Source: Arachis hypogaea
Lineage: Eukaryota; Streptophyta; Magnoliopsida; Fabales; Fabaceae
Direction: 5' to 3'
NCBI RefSeq assembly: GCF_003086295.3
Contig: NC_092054.1
Location: forward strand, 55,653,546 to 55,717,545
Length of the DNA stretch: 64,000 bases
Under the pieces are notes generated by a model, which had not been told where the DNA came from, made no database searches, and worked only from the letters and a program-made list of their open reading frames with translations. Made by a program: the position numbers and the translations under genes. This document shows, one piece after another, positions 1 to 13,425 of the stretch (positions within the stretch are counted from its first letter, which is position 1; the number at the start of each line of letters is the position of its first letter).

Positions 1-1595
1 ACGATATTGTTGTTACCAACCTGTGAAACTGCAACCAACAGACAACCCTTATACTTTCTGTACAAGTGGGTCCCATCTACCTGGACAACGGGTTTACAAT
101 GTCTGAATGCTCTAATACATGGGTAATAACTCCAGAAGACTCGATGCAACACCCGGATATCAGTAACCAAGTCATCACCTTGATATGCAGACATAGTCTC
201 AAAATGGACGACTACTGATGGCTCCTTATGACACATTGCCTCAAACCATATGGGTAAAGCTTCATACGATGCTTCCCAACCTCCAAAAATTTTTTCACTG
301 ACTTTTGCTTAGCCAACCATGCTTTCCGATAACTGATGGTATAATTGAACTTTGACTGCACTTCCGCAATAACTAATTTCACCTTTATCGAGGGGTCAGC
401 CTCAACCAACGGCTTTATCGCTTCTGCAATAGTGTTCGAATCCAGCTTCGAATGATCCTAAGAAATAGTTGCTCTGGTACAAGTGTGACTACCATTATAC
501 CTCCTTATAACCCAACAGTACTTTCTGCTGATCATGCCAACCCTGGTAAGCCAATCACAACCTGATCCATACTGCGTACACTTGGCATAAAAGGTTAGCG
601 GCTCCGGCTCATACACTCTGTAGTCTACACCTCTTCGAATAGTATAATCTTTCATCGCCATAATAACAGCTTCCCTAGTACTGAATTCCATTTCCACGGC
701 AAATTCACCATCTGCGACAATAGGAATTTCTGCCACAAAAATAGCCGTACCTTAAAAATTTTATAAACAAATATTTAATAACTGAAATTAAAAGTCAAAT
801 CTATCTATAACTTGTAAATCAATCATACCAAAAATTTTATACTAACATAAATAAATTTTCATATGCCAAATCAATATCTACCATATTAATTTATAGTTTA
901 ATATTAATATAAAAAATCACTACTCACTACAGTTATATTAATATAAATAATTTTTACATCAAGTAATTATCTCAATTTTACATCACGTACCTGCATTCAT
1001 ATATTCAGGAAATTTCGGAGTATGCATGACTTCCAAATCCAACGCTCGCATGAAAGATGGTTCCTCAAACGGATGGTCATTTGCCAATGCATTTGCCACG
1101 TCTATCACATTTGCCTCCATAGTGCCGTCACCTTGAACTTCGTCTCCCTTTTGACCAACAACTTCGTAATTGCTTTCAAACTCTTCTTCACTGTCACTAT
1201 TGTAATCTTCCCGTTCGATATTTCGGTCGGCCTCAGATTGCTCAAACTCAATATACAACTCAATCAACGGCATCTGAGCGCGACTTTTCATATACACTGA
1301 AAACATCTCTTGCATGCTCGCTTCATCAGTTATATATTTGGTTTGAAATTGAACAAATCCGCCAAATACCAGTATAGGATACCTGTATAAAATGCATGAT
1401 ATTTTTCTTGACACCTCAGAATCTATCTTCTCACAAATCACACATTTTAGTTCCTCGAATGAGATTATGAATGGAATAACAATATCTAATGGATTTTCAC
1501 AGACAAATTTCACTCTTTCAGATGTTTGTAACAAAATCTGACTAAAATAATATATTTTTAACAAGACTCTATCATCTATATTTCTCACTCACATT
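1..1595 (-). pseudogene. MuDR-type MULE transposase, N-terminal half, decayed and cut by the window edge
   Basis: Minus-strand gene that would encode a Mutator-like transposase. Exon 1 (991-1595) holds the acidic N-terminal region, ending in a block rich in Asp/Glu and then EYMNA. An intron (730-990, GT at 990 and AG at 730) joins it in frame to the MuDR DNA-binding domain (458-729, with conserved Cys residues and HTC near its end). Exon 2 continues towards the start of the transposase core, where VDGTH and NNNIV can be read near the left edge. Damage: an ATG at 1593-1595 is followed directly by TGA; a TAG lies at 458-460 after the DNA-binding domain; and a one-base deletion near 289, in an A/T run, shifts the frame. 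The DDE core lies mostly outside the window. Family assignment rests on recognition of the MuDR N-terminal pattern; function is certainly lost in this copy. Confidence 0.85.
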
Positions 1596-1707
1596 ACTAT
1601 AAACTCCACTCTCAGCTTTTTAACACTCAATTAAAACAATGGAGATACACCTCAAGGAAGAAGAAGAACAACTCGAAAGAGAATAAGAGATTTAGAAACT
1701 CGGATGG

Positions 1708-1708
<1 letters not shown>

Positions 1709-1764
<56 letters not shown>
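1709..1764. repeat. (AT)n microsatellite
   Basis: Uninterrupted TA dinucleotide run of about 28 units between the MULE gene start and its subterminal repeats. Likely length-polymorphic. Confidence 0.98.
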
Positions 1765-1767
<3 letters not shown>

Positions 1768-1773
1768 ATAAGG

Positions 1774-1995
1774 AATCGTACCATCCGATTTCTATTTGTC
1801 CGTTGAAATATTTTATATTATGCTAAAATCAGACGGACCGATTTGCATTTTGCGAAATAAAAAAAAATTAATCCTACTGAAATCGGACGGTCCGATTACA
1901 ATATACAAAATTCAAAATTTTTTCGCCACACAAATCGGACCGTCCGATTTGTGACCCAAAAATTTCATAACAAAAAAATCGAACGGTCCAATTTC
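1774..1995. repeat. Five palindromic subterminal repeats of the left MULE
   Basis: Five copies of an 18-20 bp near-perfect palindrome with consensus AAATCGGACGGTCCGATTT lie at 1774, 1825, 1880, 1932 and 1977, spaced 45-55 bp apart. Copies 3 and 4 are the most exact; the others carry one to three changes. Placed just upstream of the transposase start, they look like the subterminal region of the MULE and could be transposase binding sites (inference). The actual terminal inverted repeat and target duplication were not identified. Confidence 0.75.
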
Positions 1996-4443
1996 TCTCT
2001 TCTAAGCTTAAAATAAAGCTGTCCCACATACCTGTATTGCACCCCATGTCCATAACGAAGCATAACATATGTACGTTTTCAATATTAAAAAAAATGAGCC
2101 TCAATTTACTTTACATTAAAGTATCATATCAGGTTAAATTTATCATTCATGTTTTTTAGGTTTGAATTTATTCTGCAATTATGTAATTAGAGTTTGAATT
2201 AGACTGATTCGAACTATATATAAATAATTCATGATTGATTCATAAATCAATTTTTAGTTTGACGAATTTCTGTAATTTTTTTCTCCCTTAACTTAATATA
2301 GTGATTTGCTCTTATTTGATTGCTGAGAAAGATTCCAACTTCCAGTTATTTTAGTTAAAAATTGGTTAGTTGTCATAGCAATAATTGCACCAAAGCATGC
2401 AGAAGCAGAACCCACCACATGTCTCAACCACTAGTAAGATGGTCCTACCCATGTGCACATTATGATTTCTAATTTCTTCAGTTAATTAGTAAATTAATTA
2501 ATGTGGTATTTCTGTTCCAAATATCAACAATTAGATAGATTATTATCCAACCATATTGGATAGGATTTATAAGTGCGGTTGATAGAGTATGTCTTGAATA
2601 TTCGTAGGGCAAGGTCCTACTAGCTAGGTGGGGTCCGCAAAATTCAATAATAGAGAGAGAGAACAATCAAATAATTTGAACAAAACATGCATCTGTTGGT
2701 CTGGGCAGTTGCTCTCACTTAACAGTATTAATGTCACAATTAAGTGTAACTGTTCAATGCAAGTGTGGATAATAAGACAATGAAGGGCATGTCACCTTAG
2801 GTATGGATTATTATAAACTTATTTACGATATATATGGTGTTAACTAATGTTTCTCAAAGTTTCTCTTTAATACTCAACTCATTAATTATTATAATGGAAC
2901 CATGTATGACAACTTCATATGGTTTCTAATTGTTAAATTAGTATGTCAAATACTATCACGTTTCAAGTTTTTGTTTGTCTTGGAGTGACTCATGAAATAA
3001 TCCAAATGGCCCTAAAATATAAACATAAATAACAATAAAAAAATAGTTCAATTAGTTATCTTTAAAAATGGTTTTTTATTCCGTTTTTTATTATAATATT
3101 AAAAAATTAAAACAAATAATATATCTAAATAAATTTAGTATCTTTTTAAAATTAAATAAACAACTAATCTAAAATATAAACTAAATAAAACTGAAATTTA
3201 AATTTTAAATTTTAAATTTTCTGTTTTATTTTAATTTTAACATTTTCAATTACTAACAAATTAAAATTTAAATAACATCCAAAAGTTAAAGTAAATAAAA
3301 TTTGAAATTTTAATTTTAAAATTAATAAAGACTTTAAAATGAAAAAATACTAATGTTCAAATAAATAATAAAAATTCTAACTAATACTATGATAAGATAT
3401 GTTAGATATATTTTTATTGAATAAAATCTAAAAACTTAACTTAATTATCATTTAATAATTTAAAAAACGTTAATGTTCAAATAAGTAATGAAAAAATCTA
3501 ACTAATAACCAAAAAATAAGAAATATTAGATATGTTTTTATCGAATAAGATATAAACAAATTAATTTTATTTTTAATGTTTAAATTTAAATTTTATATTT
3601 ATGATTTTGGATGTGTTTCAAAAATATTTTGTATATAACTTAATAATTTTAGATGTGTTATAATTGAGAAAAAAAATAATTTTTATGAACATACATTTTA
3701 ATAATTTTAAAAACGTTAATGTTCAAATATATAAATAATGAAAAAATTCAACTAATAATAAAAAAAATATTAGATTAGTTTTTATCCAATAAGATATTAA
3801 AAAATTAATTTTTATTTCTACAATAATTTTTTTCTTTTGTATAGTCATTAATTTTTTTTATTGTGAATCATTCATAACCAAATTCACAAATTAAATTTTT
3901 AGAGGACTAAGTGATTAAGTCACTCGCATATACTTTTATTTTCGTACATCAGAACGTGAAAATATTAAAAATGAGAAAAATATAACTAAAATAATCAATA
4001 ATAAATTAATCGGATGATATTAAATAGATATAACGAAATCTTTTTGGATTTAGAACAAAATTTATAAATTTAAAAAGAAGTATAATAATAATAAAATATT
4101 AAAAAAATAATAAATTTACCTGCAAAAGAGTAGCACTATTGAATTAAATTTGTTATGAAGAAGTCACCAAAAAAAAATTTGTTACGAAGAACAAGAGAGT
4201 GAAGAATCGTATAGGAGAGAGAAGAGAGTAGGAGAAAGAAAAAATAATAAAATAATTACTTTATGAAGTAGGTAGAAAGTTACAAAAATTTTAGTATTTA
4301 AAATTTAAATTAATTTTAATTATCAATATATTTATCTATAAAATAGGAATGTATTTTAATTAAAATTTAATTAAATAATATTATTTAAATTAAAAAATTG
4401 ATTAAAAACTTAAAATTAAAGGACAACTAGTATTTTTTTAATA
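1996..4443. other. AT-rich intergenic DNA with a degenerate triplicated block
   Basis: No gene is supported here. Within it, a block of roughly 90 bp containing TAATGTTCAAATAA, followed by AAAAA-TCTAACTAATA and a TTTTTAT-GAATAAGATAT tail, is repeated in direct orientation near 3345-3435, 3465-3555 and 3708-3795. The copies are diverged and embedded in AT-rich sequence, so they look like old tandem duplications. The rest shows only A/T runs. Confidence 0.6.
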
Positions 4444-4631
4444 TTTATTTATGAGGAATGCTAGGAGGCCAGCAACTTTAGGATTTATAGCCATTAAATA
4501 ACTATTAATGAGGCTTTTAATAGTGTAAGATTAGTGTAAGATTTCATCCAATGGCTCACTCTTCTTTGATGGTTACATGCTGACTAGAATTTGATAAAGT
4601 TGCTGGCCCTCTAGACTTTTCCTTTATTTAT
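4444..4631. mobile_element. 170-bp Mutator-type MITE with 9-bp target duplication
   Basis: The element spans 4453-4622. Its ends are imperfect inverted repeats sharing GGCCAGCAACTTTA inside a terminus of about 27 bp. It is flanked by a perfect 9-bp direct repeat TTTATTTAT (4444-4452 and 4623-4631). A 9-bp duplication is the hallmark of Mutator-superfamily insertion. There is no coding capacity, so movement would need a transposase supplied elsewhere. Short MITEs with 9-bp duplications are described in peanut (AhMITE1 class); I did not confirm that this is that family. Confidence 0.85.
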
Positions 4632-6863
4632 TTGTTTGTTTAATATATAATGTTGAATATAAATATATAATGCATGTGATGGTAGGGGACATTATGGACA
4701 TTTTCAACACTTCCTCACTCCACAACGGACGAACAGGTTACCAATCCATCATTCACTTACTTTGGTTCACTATCACATGATCCCTCTTTCTTTTTATCTC
4801 ACCCCTTCGTATATTTTATCTTAAATTTCAATGGTTCACAAATATGGCAGACTGAACTTTCAGCACAGTAAACTGCCTCACCAGAAACGCTTCCTATATT
4901 ATTTTAGAGGAAAAGAAAATCATTTTCTGGTGCTTAAGCTTAACAAGAATAATTTATTTAAAATTAAAATGTATTCAACCATTCATGTTTTAAATTTGGA
5001 ATTCTTTCTTTAGGAATTGTTCTTACATCAACAATAACACGTCTCAATGTCTAGAAAAGTGCATTTTATTTGTATTTAATTTCTTTTATTCTCTAATATT
5101 ATATCAAAATCCACAAAAGTAAATTTCAGAATTTGAAAGAAATTTTCTCACTCCAAATTTGGAACATGCTTTTATTTTTTAATTTGAACGAATTTCCTAT
5201 CCTAGTTAAGTTTCCAATAACATGTTTCACTAATTTTCCATATAAATTTCAATATATCTATTATATATTACTAATTTTAAGGTCAAAATGTGCCACATGT
5301 CACTTCTTTATTGTAATTGAAATCAAATTTTTTCCTCCAAAATTAAAAAACTCTCCCCTCTTATCTCTTCCTTTCTCTATCTCTCATTCTTTCACTCATT
5401 CTATCTCTCTTATATATATCATTATCAATGACTAATTACGAATTTTACAATCAAAATATGCAACATAACATTCTCTAATTGTATTTAAATTAAATTAAAA
5501 TTAAAATACTAAAATTGAAATATAGCTATATTATATATTATATTTATATATTACTAACTAATTTAATAACTAAAATGTGTCACATGACACTCTTATTAAA
5601 TTTAGAGAAAATATTTTCCTCTAAAATTAGTAAACATCCTTCTTATACTTTCTTATCTATCTCTCTCTTTTTTTCTATTTTTCTCTATCCTTCTCACTCT
5701 ATATATAATTTATAATTCATATTTTATATTAGTAATTTGACAAATCAAAATGTGTCACCAGATATTATTTCCTCTCTCATTCTTCTTCTTTATCTTTCTC
5801 TCTCTTTTCTCTCATTCTCTATTTTTCTCTACCTTTATGTTCTACAAAAAATAAAATTAACAACATAATACACTTTAAATAAAAATATTATTATATACAT
5901 ATTTTTATTTAATTTTAAATTTTTACTGCTTATCTTTTTAATATATATTTTTATTTCTTTTCTTTTAAATATTTATTACATATAATTTTAAAAAATACTA
6001 ATGTTGTGATTAGAAGTTAGAATCAAGATTCAATTGTTTTAAAAAGATGAGTTAATTTTTTAACTATCAATAGAAATTTTTTATGTTAATATCTAATTAT
6101 ATTTTTATATATCTAGAAAAAAATATTTTTTTTAAATAGTAAGTATAAAAATTAATTATCTCTATTTGTGCAACAAATTTAATACCTAATTAAATATAAA
6201 AATATACACGTTAAATTCTTTTAAATTTTAGATAACGAATGTTAAAATAAAGTAAAAAAAATTAAACTCTTTCGTTTGAAAATAATAACTAAAAAATTTA
6301 TTATTTAATTTTGTTTAAGACGTCTTCTTAGCTGACGGAGACTTTTGACCCTTACGACCATTTTATAAAAGTAATTTATTGCTATAAATTTTTCGTGTCA
6401 TAATCTATAATACTAGAACCAACATAATTTTAAAAGATTTATATTCTCGTAATAGTATTACGGGTAAAATACTAGTATATATAATTTTAATGTCCTCAAT
6501 GTAAAATAATTTTATACATGTGTTTAATTATGTAACGTTATATTAATAAAAATAACTACTTTTATATTGACCGCATGTATGGTCATCATCCAAAAGAATA
6601 GATATAATTATATGATTGTATAAAATATTTTACATTGTCAATGTATCAAAATTAAATTCTATATCTATAGAATAATATTTTGGTAAAGAGTGAAGTTTTA
6701 ATAAAAAATAAAATTTATTTTTTAATAAAAAAATTATGTACAGTACACATATTTTGTATAAATTTAATAAAAATCTTTGCTTTTCATCTTATTTTTATTT
6801 TTTTTTTTATGAAAGATAAAAAGATTCGAACCCATAATTTTTTAAGTGAGTAAGAAAAGATTA
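4632..6863. other. AT-rich intergenic DNA, no gene seen
   Basis: Open frames in this stretch are short products of A/T-rich and CT-rich sequence and resemble no protein. The only structure is the degenerate repeat listed separately at 5265-5840. Confidence 0.6.
5265..5840 (+). repeat. Degenerate tandem repeat, about four units
   Basis: A unit containing TCAAAATGTGCCACATG, then TTTTCCTCCAAAATTA-AAA, then a long CT-rich tract (CTCTTTCTCTATCTCTC-like) recurs near 5265, 5440 (truncated), 5565 and 5740. The units are unequal in length (roughly 75-165 bp) and diverged. The TGTG-CCACATG core is itself a short inverted repeat. No gene is associated. Confidence 0.6.
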
Positions 6864-8812
6864 TATTATTTAGGTGAATTTTATGATGTAGAAAGAAAGA
6901 TTCTTCTACATGTATATGTTTGTATTGTTAAAAGGATAGTGTGACAAGTATTTAGAAAGAGGGTAGTTAAAAGGACAAGATTTAACATGTTGCAGGTGAA
7001 ATGTAATGCATTTTATCTTATGTAACATGTGAATGATGTATTGATTAAATAGGCTAATTATATTTATATTAATTAGTTATTAAAGATAATGTTGAGCCTA
7101 GTATGATTTTTTTTATTTTTAGACTTTTTGAATGTCCACTCTCTCTTCCTATATCACAATAACAACTGAAAAAAAAAATTTTTGAACCAATAAATCTAAG
7201 TTAAAGTTAATATAAAAAAAATCTAAGTTAATAATTTTTCTTCCAACTCATGTTACTTGAAAAAGAAATTTCAATTAATTATTTTTATTTACATAATAAA
7301 TATCATCTGAAAAATTAATTTTTACACACAAAAATTTATTAATATTTATTTTAAATTAAATTAATGAATGTATAATATATATTAAAAAAATTATCATTTT
7401 TCTTCAACACACTTCTATCGTCTTAAAAAGAAACTAATCATATAGTTTTGTTATATCTGTTTGGACATACTTTTTTCGTTTAATAAAATAATAAATATTG
7501 AATATTCACTCAATAACATTGTTTATTCATTGTAAAAAATTAATAATTTAATTATAAATAATAGGTTGCATCTAAAATATTCTAATAATAACTTGAAGTA
7601 TTTAATTTTTTTGTAGACAAATTTTTTTTAAATATTAATTATTAAAAGATTTTTCTTTTTTAGTATTTGAAATTTTCTTTTAATTATTTTCTATAAACAA
7701 CTGTAAATACTTATTTTAATGCAAATAAAATAATAAGATAGCGTCTATATAATATCAAAAAATAACTATGTTTTCTTATATTTTTTTGGTGTTTACCGTG
7801 TTTTTCTATATGTCTGGTGTTATACAAATTTTGAATGCACATATTTTTAGTGAGTTTAATTTTGATGTATTGACAGTATAAAATGTGTTTTACACATTCG
7901 TGTAATTATATTTGGTCTTTTAAATAACAATTCACACCATCTATAAAAAGTAATTATTTTTGTTAATGTCGTGTTACATCATTAGATATAAATATAAAAT
8001 TATTTTATACTAACACTATATTAAAATTAAATTTATTTTTAATTTTTCTTTATAACAAAAAGCAAAGTTTCTTATTACAATTTTCATTCTTAAAAAAAAT
8101 CAACTTTCCCAAAATATATATTCTCTTTTTACACCATAAAAATGGCAATATTACAAATGCTGTTTTGACATTAATATTTTTTAAATAATTAAATATAATT
8201 TTTTTTGTTTTATTAATTTAAAAAAATTTAAATATATAAATAATTAATAACAAACTATTTTTATAAGATGTCAAGAATATGTGGTGTTTGAATAATGTTG
8301 ACAAATATAGTGATATAATATTTAAATTAAATATATATATAAATATTACCGTTAATTTAAATGTATGTAAATACATAAAGTTATATTTTTTTTTTGTTGG
8401 TTAAAATATGTAGATATATTTTTATATTTGTGAAATTGAATATATCTAAGTCATCAAAAAAGAAAAAAGGTATATATTAAAATAAATAAATATTAATAAA
8501 TTTTTGTGTGTAAAGTTAATATTTTTTGAGAGAGAAAAAGTATATTCAAAAAGTCCAAAGATAAAAAAATCAATAATGATCCAATATTATTTTTAATAAT
8601 TAATTAACATAAATATAATTAGTCTATTTAATTAATACATCATTTATATATTACATAAGACAAAATACACTATATTTTACTTACAATATGTCAAATCTTA
8701 TCTTTTTAATTATTTTATTTTTAAACACTTGTCACACTATCTTTTTGACAACCCAAATATACACATATAAAAAAATATTTCTTTCTACATCATAGAATTC
8801 ACCTATTATTTA
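6864..8812. mobile_element. 1.9-kb long-TIR Mutator-like element, non-autonomous
   Basis: The two arms 6873 to about 7150 and about 8520 to 8803 are inverted copies of one another, roughly 270 bp or more at about 80% identity by eye. They begin GGTGAATT and end AATTCACC. The element is flanked by a perfect 9-bp duplication TATTATTTA (6864-6872 and 8804-8812). The long inverted repeats together with the 9-bp duplication identify a Mutator-superfamily element. The 1.3-kb interior is AT-rich without an open frame, so it is non-autonomous. Confidence 0.88.
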
Positions 8813-10652
8813 AGTTATAACTGAGGGACGCTCTTCATCTTATTTTATTCTTCCCTCAAAAAAGAAATTTCATATTTCGTATCTATAATACATGCACTGA
8901 TCATAGAAGCACAACAAGCATAAGGCAACAAAAGTTACAACTCATTTTCTATCACTTTCAATTTGTTTGAAGGCATCAATGAAACAGAAAATAAATAAAT
9001 AAAAGCTGCACGGAAACTATGGGCTTCAAAACCATGGATTTCTAATTTAAAAATGAAATAATTAATGATGACAATGCTAAACTAATTTCTGATAGAAGTA
9101 TCCCAATTATAATCGTTAATTATATAGGGAAAAAAAGTACAACTTTGTATGTGTTAACTCGAGTACACGAGCGCACATTTACTATTTATTATTTTTTATT
9201 ATTAATTAATTTTTAATATTTAAAAGTGTAAATTAAAATATTTTATTAAATTATTAAATTAAAAAATTTAAATTATGACTACAAATAATAACAACAGATA
9301 ATAAATTTTGAAAAAGTTTACGAACCAGTATTTTTATTGAAATTTGACCAGTACTTAATCATCAAAAGAAAAATAAGTAATTCTATATCATTAGATATCA
9401 TCTTACATTATTAAAAATATTAATAATAATTAATTGATGATTAAATATTATAAATTTTATTGATCCTCTAGTACTTCTCATAAATTTTAATTTTTTTAAT
9501 ATTTTTTGATACATAATAAATTTTGTTTCATTAATGTATATAGCCCAACATTTCATTTGAAAAACGTTAAGAGAATTGGTCACTCACATCATTATGATAA
9601 GTGATTACTATTTATGTGTAGAGTTGACACGTAATTCTATACGTATAATGTCTTGTTATATTTATTAAAAACAGAAAATTGACTTTACTTCTGGTTTGAA
9701 TTCACTATGAAGTATCTTTCGCAGAATTTTTTATTTTAATACAGAAGAGTGGATAGAATTTTACGTTAATGTTACAAAAAATAGAGTTTTATAGTGTTTT
9801 GGAAGCGTTGTTCTGCATAAATACAATACGCAAAATACGTATTGTATTGATAATACGCAGTTTGTATTTTTATAAATTAAAAAAATTTTGATATGACAAT
9901 TTGCACTCTGCGAATTCTACAGTCCTTAAAATTTTGTAAAATACCATAACTTCCAATATTAAAGGATTACACCAATTAACCTCTTTCGCAACCTTTTAAT
10001 ATATTTGAAGAATAACTCTTTTACACTATTAAAAGGTTTCATAGCTGTGTTATTTTTTACGGATTTGAATCCTCTAAATTTTGAATTTTTATTTTAGAGA
10101 ATAAAGTATGATCTCTTACTTTTGAATAGTTTTTTGTTCATATTTTATCTTGATTTTACTTATAAAATAAATAGTAAAAAATCACACTTTAACCTCTAAA
10201 ACAAAATTTAAAATTTAGAATATTCAAATCTATTTTTTATAGATTCTAATTTAATTTAATTTATTTTTATTGAAAAATTAGAATCCAATTTGTTAGGTGA
10301 CAAGTACATTATTGTCTGAGAGTTTTATGAACACTCCTTAAAATTCACGAATAATTACGATGAATCTATACAAGTATATCTGTTTTCTTTGTTTTGTTGG
10401 TAGCAGTGAGAATTGGGTTGACTTCATGCTAACCCCGTTACCAATTTGCAATTACTCCGTTTCTAGTTGAGTATCTATTTTTAATTTCTTCTTTTATTGA
10501 TAGTTATTTGATTTACATAGCAGATTGATATAACCTGTTTTTCCAATAATACATTCATAGTCCTTAATAAAAGAATAAGAGATAACAAGTAGATAAAATA
10601 ATTATAAATACAAGGCTCTCTGTACATTTTAAGTATTTTTATTAATTAAATC
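8813..10652. other. AT-rich intergenic DNA, no gene seen
   Basis: No coding region was recognised. A small hairpin-capable palindrome (AATACAATACG with CGTATTGTATT) lies at about 9819-9850. Nothing else stands out. Confidence 0.55.
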
Positions 10653-11196
10653 CAATTAAGTAGGATGAACAAATTGAATCGTATTGAATATAGTCAAAAT
10701 TTTTATCTAATTTATACTAAAATTATCGAATCAGATTCAATATCTGTAACTTTTAAGTTTGGATCTGATCTGATTCGCATATTTACAGATCAGATCAGAT
10801 CAGATATCGAATATATTCGCAAAATATGAAAATATTCTAAAAATTTATTTTGATTAAAAATATCAATAAAATTTTTTTTGTCCAACTCTTTTGAACATGT
10901 TTACTCCTAAAATATTATTAAACATATTTTTCTTAAATAATAAAAATAAAATAATACGATATATATGATAATTATTAGTTGAAATAAAATATAAAAAGAA
11001 TATTTATTTATTGTGGATATGTAGATCGAGTATGCAGATACCTACCTAAAATCTGCAATCTGATTCTATTAGTCTTGTGAATCGGACTCCGATAATCTTG
11101 CGAATTGGATCAATATTCGCAATTTTCGAAGCGGATTCGAATAAACACTGTGGATACACAAATCGGATCTGATCCATGAACACCCCTACAATCAAG
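10653..11196. mobile_element. 528-bp hAT-like non-autonomous element
   Basis: The element (10661-11188) starts TAGGATGAACA and ends GAACACCCCTA, an imperfect inverted end of the hAT TAGGGGTG type. It is flanked by 8-bp sites CAATTAAG and CAATCAAG (7 of 8 identical). The interior is rich in GATC/CAGATC repeats, including an AGATCAGATCAGATCAGAT run, which also occur as subterminal motifs near both ends. No open frame is present. Confidence 0.65.
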
Positions 11197-11897
11197 TTGA
11201 CTCAAACCTAAAACAAATCACACACACTTTCGTGTTTCTTCTTTTTTTCGCGCTTTGTTTCCACTGCCTCCTCCTTCTTATATTAGTACTGATGTTGTTG
11301 CATTTTATTTTTATTTCTTCAATTCTTCTCCACATCTTTTACATGTATTATTGCAATTATTTCTTTTTTTTTCTTGTCTTTTTCTTGATTTTATTCTTTT
11401 TAAGAGAGTGAAACAAAAAGAATTATAATAAAATAAAATAAGAAAGAGAAGATAAAAAAGAAAAAAATGACAAAGAAGAATAGAAAGAAGCGGAAGAAGG
11501 GGAGGAGGAGAAATTTTGAATTGTGTAAAATTTTTAAAAAAATAACACTAAAATTTCTTAATAATAATACATAAATTTTTTAATTTTGACACCAAAAATT
11601 TGTTACAAAAATACTAAAATATCTTTTTTATTGGTACATTTTTTTGTTTCTAATTATTCTTCTTTCTTTCTTTCTTTCTTTCTATTGCTCTTACTTCTTC
11701 TTTTAGGAGCATTACTTCTCATATTAGACTTAAAAAAATATATCTGTATTGTTTGCAATATTATTTAGTTGAATAAATATAAGTTCACACTTATTAGATT
11801 GAATTCTTACAAAAAAAAAAGCACCGAAATTTGTTAGTGGCACCAAATTTAAATAATGATACATAATATAAAAAATAAATTGAATATCAAAAGATTA
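11197..11897. other. Low-complexity intergenic DNA, no gene seen
   Basis: CT-rich (11220-11400) and purine-rich (11400-11520) stretches are followed by A/T-rich sequence. No feature can be supported. Confidence 0.5.
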
Positions 11898-13425
11898 CAC
11901 TACAAGAAACACGTTGAATACCGTTAGAATTACCATCAGATTTAGCGGCATCCATTACCGTTGGATTTAGCGTTAATTTTTGTGCCGGATACAAGCTAGA
12001 TTTGGTTCTCCAAATTGTTTACCATCGGATTTTATGTTCTAACTCTAAATCCAATAGTGATAAGTGGCGCTTAATATTAGTTTATTGGCACCAACTTTAT
12101 TGGCAGATCTACCGTCGGATTTTGCTGACGGTAACTCGCTTTAGTAAAACGCTGTGTTTACGCAATTTACTGTTGGAATGTTCTGCCAGTAAATCCAACA
12201 GTAATATTAGGGTAAAATTCAAATGTGAACCTATCTTTCTCACTTTTGCAAACTCACTTTCTCTCTTTTCTCTTTCCTCTCGTGTTCTCTCGTCGGCCCT
12301 AAAGCTGTCGGCGTCACTGCCACCTGCTGGAGCTTCTGTTGCTGTCACTGTTAGAGCTGTTGGTCATTGCCAGAACCGTCGGGAACATCACCGCTGTTCA
12401 CGCTCATGGTCACTGCCGTCGGTGATAGTGACGTTATTGCCGTCACTACCGTCTCTTATTATCACCACGCCTCCACCATCCTCTAGCCACCATAGGAGGT
12501 AATTTTGGCATATTTTTGTTAAAATTTTAATGTAAATTTAGGATTTTTTGTTATGTAGTTATGAAATTATTAATTAAATTAGTGTAATGAAGTTTATAAT
12601 CAGGATTTGGTATAGTCCTTTTTAGAGTTTTTTATATTTTTTGTGAGTTTAGAGTTTTGTTAGGTATTTTACCAAATTATTGATTAAATTAGGGTAATGA
12701 AGTTTCTAATTAGGATTTGGTTTAGGATTTTTAGTTTTTTCAAATTTTTTTGTGAGTTTAGAATTTTGTTATGTATTTTATTATCAAATTAATGATTAAA
12801 TTATGGTAACGAAATTTGTTATTAGGATTTCTTATATTAATTTAATGTAAATAGAAATTAAATTAATTTAAGGTAGGATAAGTAAAGCGAGATTAAGAGT
12901 GCTTGACATTATTGGAAGACTTTGAGTAGTTTGTTGAATGAATTAGTTTCACATTATGAGTTTATAAATTTTCTTTTTTATTAGGACGGTGCTATTTCTC
13001 TGAGATTAATTGGATTTGCTTCTTACGTATTCTGTGCATCCATGTTCTAGGTAAGTTTTCTATCTCTAACTATAATCAATTGTTTAAGTTTTATGTTAGA
13101 CTTACTTTTTTTAGGATAGTCTTTTAGGATAGAAGTGAGAGAAGGTCACGTAGAGGCACCTTCTCGAAACCCTTGTTTACTGAAAAACTGTAGAGTTATA
13201 AGGGGTTGCGCACTAGAACGGTTAGGATTTGATGTGTTATTAAATTCGTGTTTGTTCTAATTTATGCCTACATCTATTTTCTCTACAAAAACTATTATAT
13301 TTATTTGATGGGTGTCTCTGAATTAAGGAAAAGTTTTCTGAAATTTTGTTTAATTTGTTTTAAAATATGTTTGGTTTGTTAAAAAATGATAATTGTATTT
13401 GATGAAAGATTCTAATTATCGCGTA

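Noticed and set aside
12002..12502. 166-codon open frame, Ser/Arg/Leu-rich
   Set aside because: Lies in the leader part of the CACTA element, low complexity, with an overlapping open frame on the other strand and no recognisable domain.
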